This document shows, piece by piece, positions 61,506 to 64,000 of a stretch of 64,000 bases of DNA (its first letter is position 1; the number at the start of each line of letters is the position of its first letter). The translations under genes and the position numbers were made by a program. The DNA is from JAYRSJ01 sp041920215 (lineage in GTDB: Bacteria > Pseudomonadota > Gammaproteobacteria > Burkholderiales > Burkholderiaceae_C), in assembly GCA_041920215.1 (NCBI GenBank), contig JAYRSJ010000001.1, positions 62,001 through 126,000 of the forward strand, written 5' to 3'. The notes under the pieces are model-generated. The model was given only the letters and a program-made list of their open reading frames with translations, was not told where the DNA came from and ran no database searches.

Positions 61506-63329
61506 TTGCTGGCTTGGTTCGAAAAGCTCCTCTCTCCCTATCCCGAGGGCCCGGCGCCGCAGCCGCCGGCCGGCCTGCTGCCCTTTGTCTGGGCCGCGAC
61601 CCGTGGCATGCGCACGCTGGTCGTCGCGCTGATCCTGCTGACGGCGACGATAGGCGCCTTCGAGGCCCTGCTGTTCTCGATGCTGGGCTCGGTGGTGGAC
61701 TGGCTGTCCGCCGTGCCGCCGGACCAGTTGTGGGAGCGCGAGAAGGCCCATCTGCTGCTGCTCGCGGCCATCCTGCTGGCCAGCCCGCTGCTGATCGCAC
61801 TGCAGGCCTTCAGCAAGTACCAGGGCCTGTCCAGCAATTTTCCGATGCGGCTGCGCTGGAACTTCCACCGCCATCTGCTGGGCCAGAGCATGGCCTTCTA
61901 CCAGGACGAGTTCGCCGGCCGGGTCTCGGCCAAGCTGATGCAGACCGCGCTGGCGGTGCGCGACTGCGTGCTGATCGTCACCGACATCCTGGTCTTCATC
62001 ACGATCTACTTCGTCACGATGCTGGCGGTGGTGGGCAGCTTCGACCTGAGCCTGCTGCTGCCCTTTCTGGCCTGGCTGACCCTTTATCTGCTGGCGCTGC
62101 GCTTCTTCGTGCCGCGCCTGGGCAAGGCCGCCGCCGCCCAGGCGGACGCCCGCAGCCTGATGAGCGGCCGCATCACCGACGCCTACACCAATATCAGCAC
62201 CGTCAAGCTGTTCTCGCACAGCCAGCGCGAGGCCCAGTTCGCGCGCGGTGCGATGCAGGAGTTCCTGCAGACCGCCTACCGCCAGATGCGCCTGATCAGC
62301 GGCTTCGAGGTCATCAACCATCTGCTGTCGATGGGCCTGATCGCCAGCACCGCCGGCGCCACACTATGGCTGTGGACGCGCGGCGAGGTCGGCGTGGGGG
62401 CGGTGGCCGCCGCCACAGCGATGGCGCTGCGGCTCAATGGCATCTCGCACTGGATCATGTGGGAGATGGCCAGCCTGTTCGAAAACATAGGGACGGTACA
62501 GGATGGCATCACGACGTTGGCCCGCCCGGTGGCGATCAAGGACGCGCCCGACGCCCGAGCGCTGCAGGTCAGCCACGGCGCAATCCGGTTCGAAGCGGTC
62601 AGCTTCGCCTACGGCGGCAGCAAGCCGGTGCTCAAGGGGCTGAGCCTGGAGATACGGCCGGGCGAGAAGATCGGCCTGGTCGGCCGCTCGGGCGCCGGCA
62701 AGAGCACCCTGGTCAATCTGCTGCTGCGGTTCTACGAGGTCGAGCAGGGGCGCATCCTGATCGACGGCCAGGACATCGCCACCGTGACCCAGGACAGCCT
62801 GCGCGCCAGCATAGGCATGGTGACCCAGGACACCTCGCTGCTGCACCGCTCGGTGCGCGACAACCTGCTCTATGGCCGGCCCGATGCCGATGACGGGCAG
62901 ATGATCGCGGCGGCCCGGCGCGCCGAGGCGCACGACTTCATCCAGACCCTCAGCGACCCCAAGGGCCGCCAGGGCTACGAGGCCCATGTGGGCGAGCGCG
63001 GCGTCAAGCTCAGCGGCGGCCAGCGCCAGCGCATCGCGATCGCCCGGGTGATGCTCAAGGACGCGCCCATCCTGCTGCTGGACGAGGCCACCAGCGCGCT
63101 GGACTCCGAGGTCGAAGCCGCGATTCAGACCAGCCTCTACCGGCTGATGGAGGGCAAGACCGTGGTGGCCATCGCGCACCGGCTGTCGACCATCGCCGCG
63201 ATGGACCGCTTGATCGTGATGGACGGTGGCGAGATCGTCGAACAAGGCGACCATGCCAGCCTGCTGGCCAAGGGCGGCTTGTATGCGCGGCTATGGGCCC
63301 ACCAGAGCGGCGGCTTCCTGGGCGAATGA
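61506..63329 (+). CDS. ABC transporter, fused permease and ATPase (exporter type)
   Basis: A 607-residue half-transporter that would act as a dimer. Residues 1-340 form a six-helix membrane domain; residues 345-607 are the ATPase with Walker A GRSGAGKST, signature LSGGQRQRIAIARV and Walker B PILLLDEATSALD. It resembles multidrug or lipid exporters of the MsbA/ABCB type, but no substrate can be named. A TTG at 61506 is the start consistent with the family; no ATG is near. A terminator separates it from the upstream gene. Confidence 0.88.
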   Translation: MLAWFEKLLSPYPEGPAPQPPAGLLPFVWAATRGMRTLVVALILLTATIGAFEALLFSMLGSVVDWLSAVPPDQLWEREKAHLLLLAAILLASPLLIALQAFSKYQGLSSNFPMRLRWNFHRHLLGQSMAFYQDEFAGRVSAKLMQTALAVRDCVLIVTDILVFITIYFVTMLAVVGSFDLSLLLPFLAWLTLYLLALRFFVPRLGKAAAAQADARSLMSGRITDAYTNISTVKLFSHSQREAQFARGAMQEFLQTAYRQMRLISGFEVINHLLSMGLIASTAGATLWLWTRGEVGVGAVAAATAMALRLNGISHWIMWEMASLFENIGTVQDGITTLARPVAIKDAPDARALQVSHGAIRFEAVSFAYGGSKPVLKGLSLEIRPGEKIGLVGRSGAGKSTLVNLLLRFYEVEQGRILIDGQDIATVTQDSLRASIGMVTQDTSLLHRSVRDNLLYGRPDADDGQMIAAARRAEAHDFIQTLSDPKGRQGYEAHVGERGVKLSGGQRQRIAIARVMLKDAPILLLDEATSALDSEVEAAIQTSLYRLMEGKTVVAIAHRLSTIAAMDRLIVMDGGEIVEQGDHASLLAKGGLYARLWAHQSGGFLGE

Positions 63330-63338
63330 AACCGCCGC

Positions 63339-64000
63339 TCAGGCCGGCGGCGGCAGCGCGATCGCCGGGTAGCGTGCGGCGACGGCCGCCATGCCGCCGT
63401 CGCGGCGCAGCTCGGCCAGCGCCTGGCGCAGCCGCTCATGCCAGTCGGCCCGGCTGCCCAGGCTCAGCGCCATCGAGGGCCGGGCCTCGGCATAGGCCAG
63501 CGCGGGCTCAATCGAGTCCGGCTCATAGCCGTAGCGCTGCAGCAGGGCGGGCGCCAGATGCTCGTTGAGCGCCAGCAGCTGGCTGCGGCCGGCGAAGAAC
63601 TTGCGCAGCAGCACCGCGTAGTCGCCGCTGCGGTCCAGATGTCGGCTGGGTTCGAAGCCGCGCGCGACCAGCTCGCGCTCGGCCACGTCCTCGGCAATCA
63701 CCGCAGTCAGCCAGGCCTTGGCATCATCGAGCCGGTGCAGCTGCACATCACCGCGCGAACGCAGCCGGTACAGCATGCTGCGGCGTTGCGCAATCTGGCC
63801 CAGCCAAAGGAACTGCGCCTCCCGCTCGGGCAGGCGCACGATGGCCGGCAGCAGGATATTGGGCTCGGCCCGTGCCCGCGCCAGCACCCGCGGCCAGGAG
63901 CTGAAGTCGAAGCGCGCCTCCAGCTCGCTGCGCTTCAGCATCAGCCGCAGCAGCTCGACCGCATAGCCGCTGGGCCGGCCCTCGGCGGAGCGGATACTGT
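63339..64000 (-). CDS. substrate-binding-like periplasmic protein, N-terminus beyond window
   Basis: The frame is open from the window edge to the stop at 63339, giving about 219 residues. Sequence such as GYAVELLRLML, ARFDFSSWPRVL, AIVRLPEREAQFLWLGQI, ARGFEPSRHLDRSG and MALSLGSRADWHERLRQAL resembles the solute-binding domain of amino-acid transporter proteins (SBP_bac_3). No signal is visible because the N-terminus is missing. It is convergent with the ABC exporter, whose stop is nine bases away; the exporter is not a binding-protein-dependent importer, so they are probably unrelated. Confidence 0.75.
   Translation of the reverse strand, partial: SIRSAEGRPSGYAVELLRLMLKRSELEARFDFSSWPRVLARARAEPNILLPAIVRLPEREAQFLWLGQIAQRRSMLYRLRSRGDVQLHRLDDAKAWLTAVIAEDVAERELVARGFEPSRHLDRSGDYAVLLRKFFAGRSQLLALNEHLAPALLQRYGYEPDSIEPALAYAEARPSMALSLGSRADWHERLRQALAELRRDGGMAAVAARYPAIALPPPA

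Overview
The window is high-GC, densely packed DNA with no gene-free stretch longer than about 260 bases. It looks like a betaproteobacterium of the order Burkholderiales, probably the Roseateles/Sphaerotilaceae/Comamonadaceae side. Reasons: the proteobacterial-type GshA, a porin-glnK-amtB operon, a MetH split into two proteins, PhaM, DUF3567, DUF6172 and DUF4197 proteins, and a full glcDEF set. The genus call is inference. I see no prophage, insertion sequence, CRISPR array, rRNA or tRNA. The segment reads as ordinary chromosome rich in nutrient-acquisition genes.

Layout. 1-5.5 kb (minus): gshB (cut by the window edge), a DUF6172 protein, benE, kup and gshA, so both glutathione-synthesis enzymes flank two transporters. 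5.7-7.1 kb (plus): a secreted TraB/GumN protein and a single-domain response regulator, ending at a strong hairpin. 7.1-9.8 kb (minus): nitrogen operon porin-glnK-amtB behind an excellent sigma-54 promoter and an NtrC-like site. 10.0-15.7 kb: comM, an ankyrin protein, a glycine-zipper protein and a secreted DUF1501/DUF1800 pair. 15.8-25.5 kb: the two halves of methionine synthase, about 6 kb apart; the cobalamin half has a clear SAH riboswitch. Between them lie a degenerate HD-GYP protein and a three-gene cluster (SGNH hydrolase, anchored proline-rich protein, Lnt-like acyltransferase fused to an extra membrane domain). 25.5-29.4 kb: rhodanese, then divergent modE and modABC sharing a palindromic operator.

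29.5-42.1 kb: a prohibitin-like protein, small proteins, then the C-P lyase operon phnGHIJ-[GNAT]-KLM with divergent phnF and a DUF1045 2H phosphoesterase, followed by a nucleoside hydrolase/FAH pair and a DUF3108 protein. 42.2-49.3 kb: DUF3567, a tandem AAA ATPase, a Gfo/Idh/MocA oxidoreductase with an SSS symporter, and ClcA. 49.4-52.1 kb: phosphonate transporter phnCDE, with phnE broken by a one-base frameshift. Both phn promoters carry a PHO box and share the motif GTCTAGATGA, the probable PhnF site, so the two distant operons form one regulon. 52.2-64 kb: retropepsin-like protease, phaM, a FIST protein paired with a substrate-binding protein, glcDEF, a PafA-like phosphatase lipoprotein, an ABC exporter and a second substrate-binding protein cut by the window end.

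The most unusual locus is the Lnt-like acyltransferase cluster at 20.0-24.3 kb, whose middle gene appears to start at a CTG codon overlapping the upstream stop. The best regulatory signals are the SAH riboswitch, the sigma-54 promoter and the paired PHO-box/PhnF promoters.
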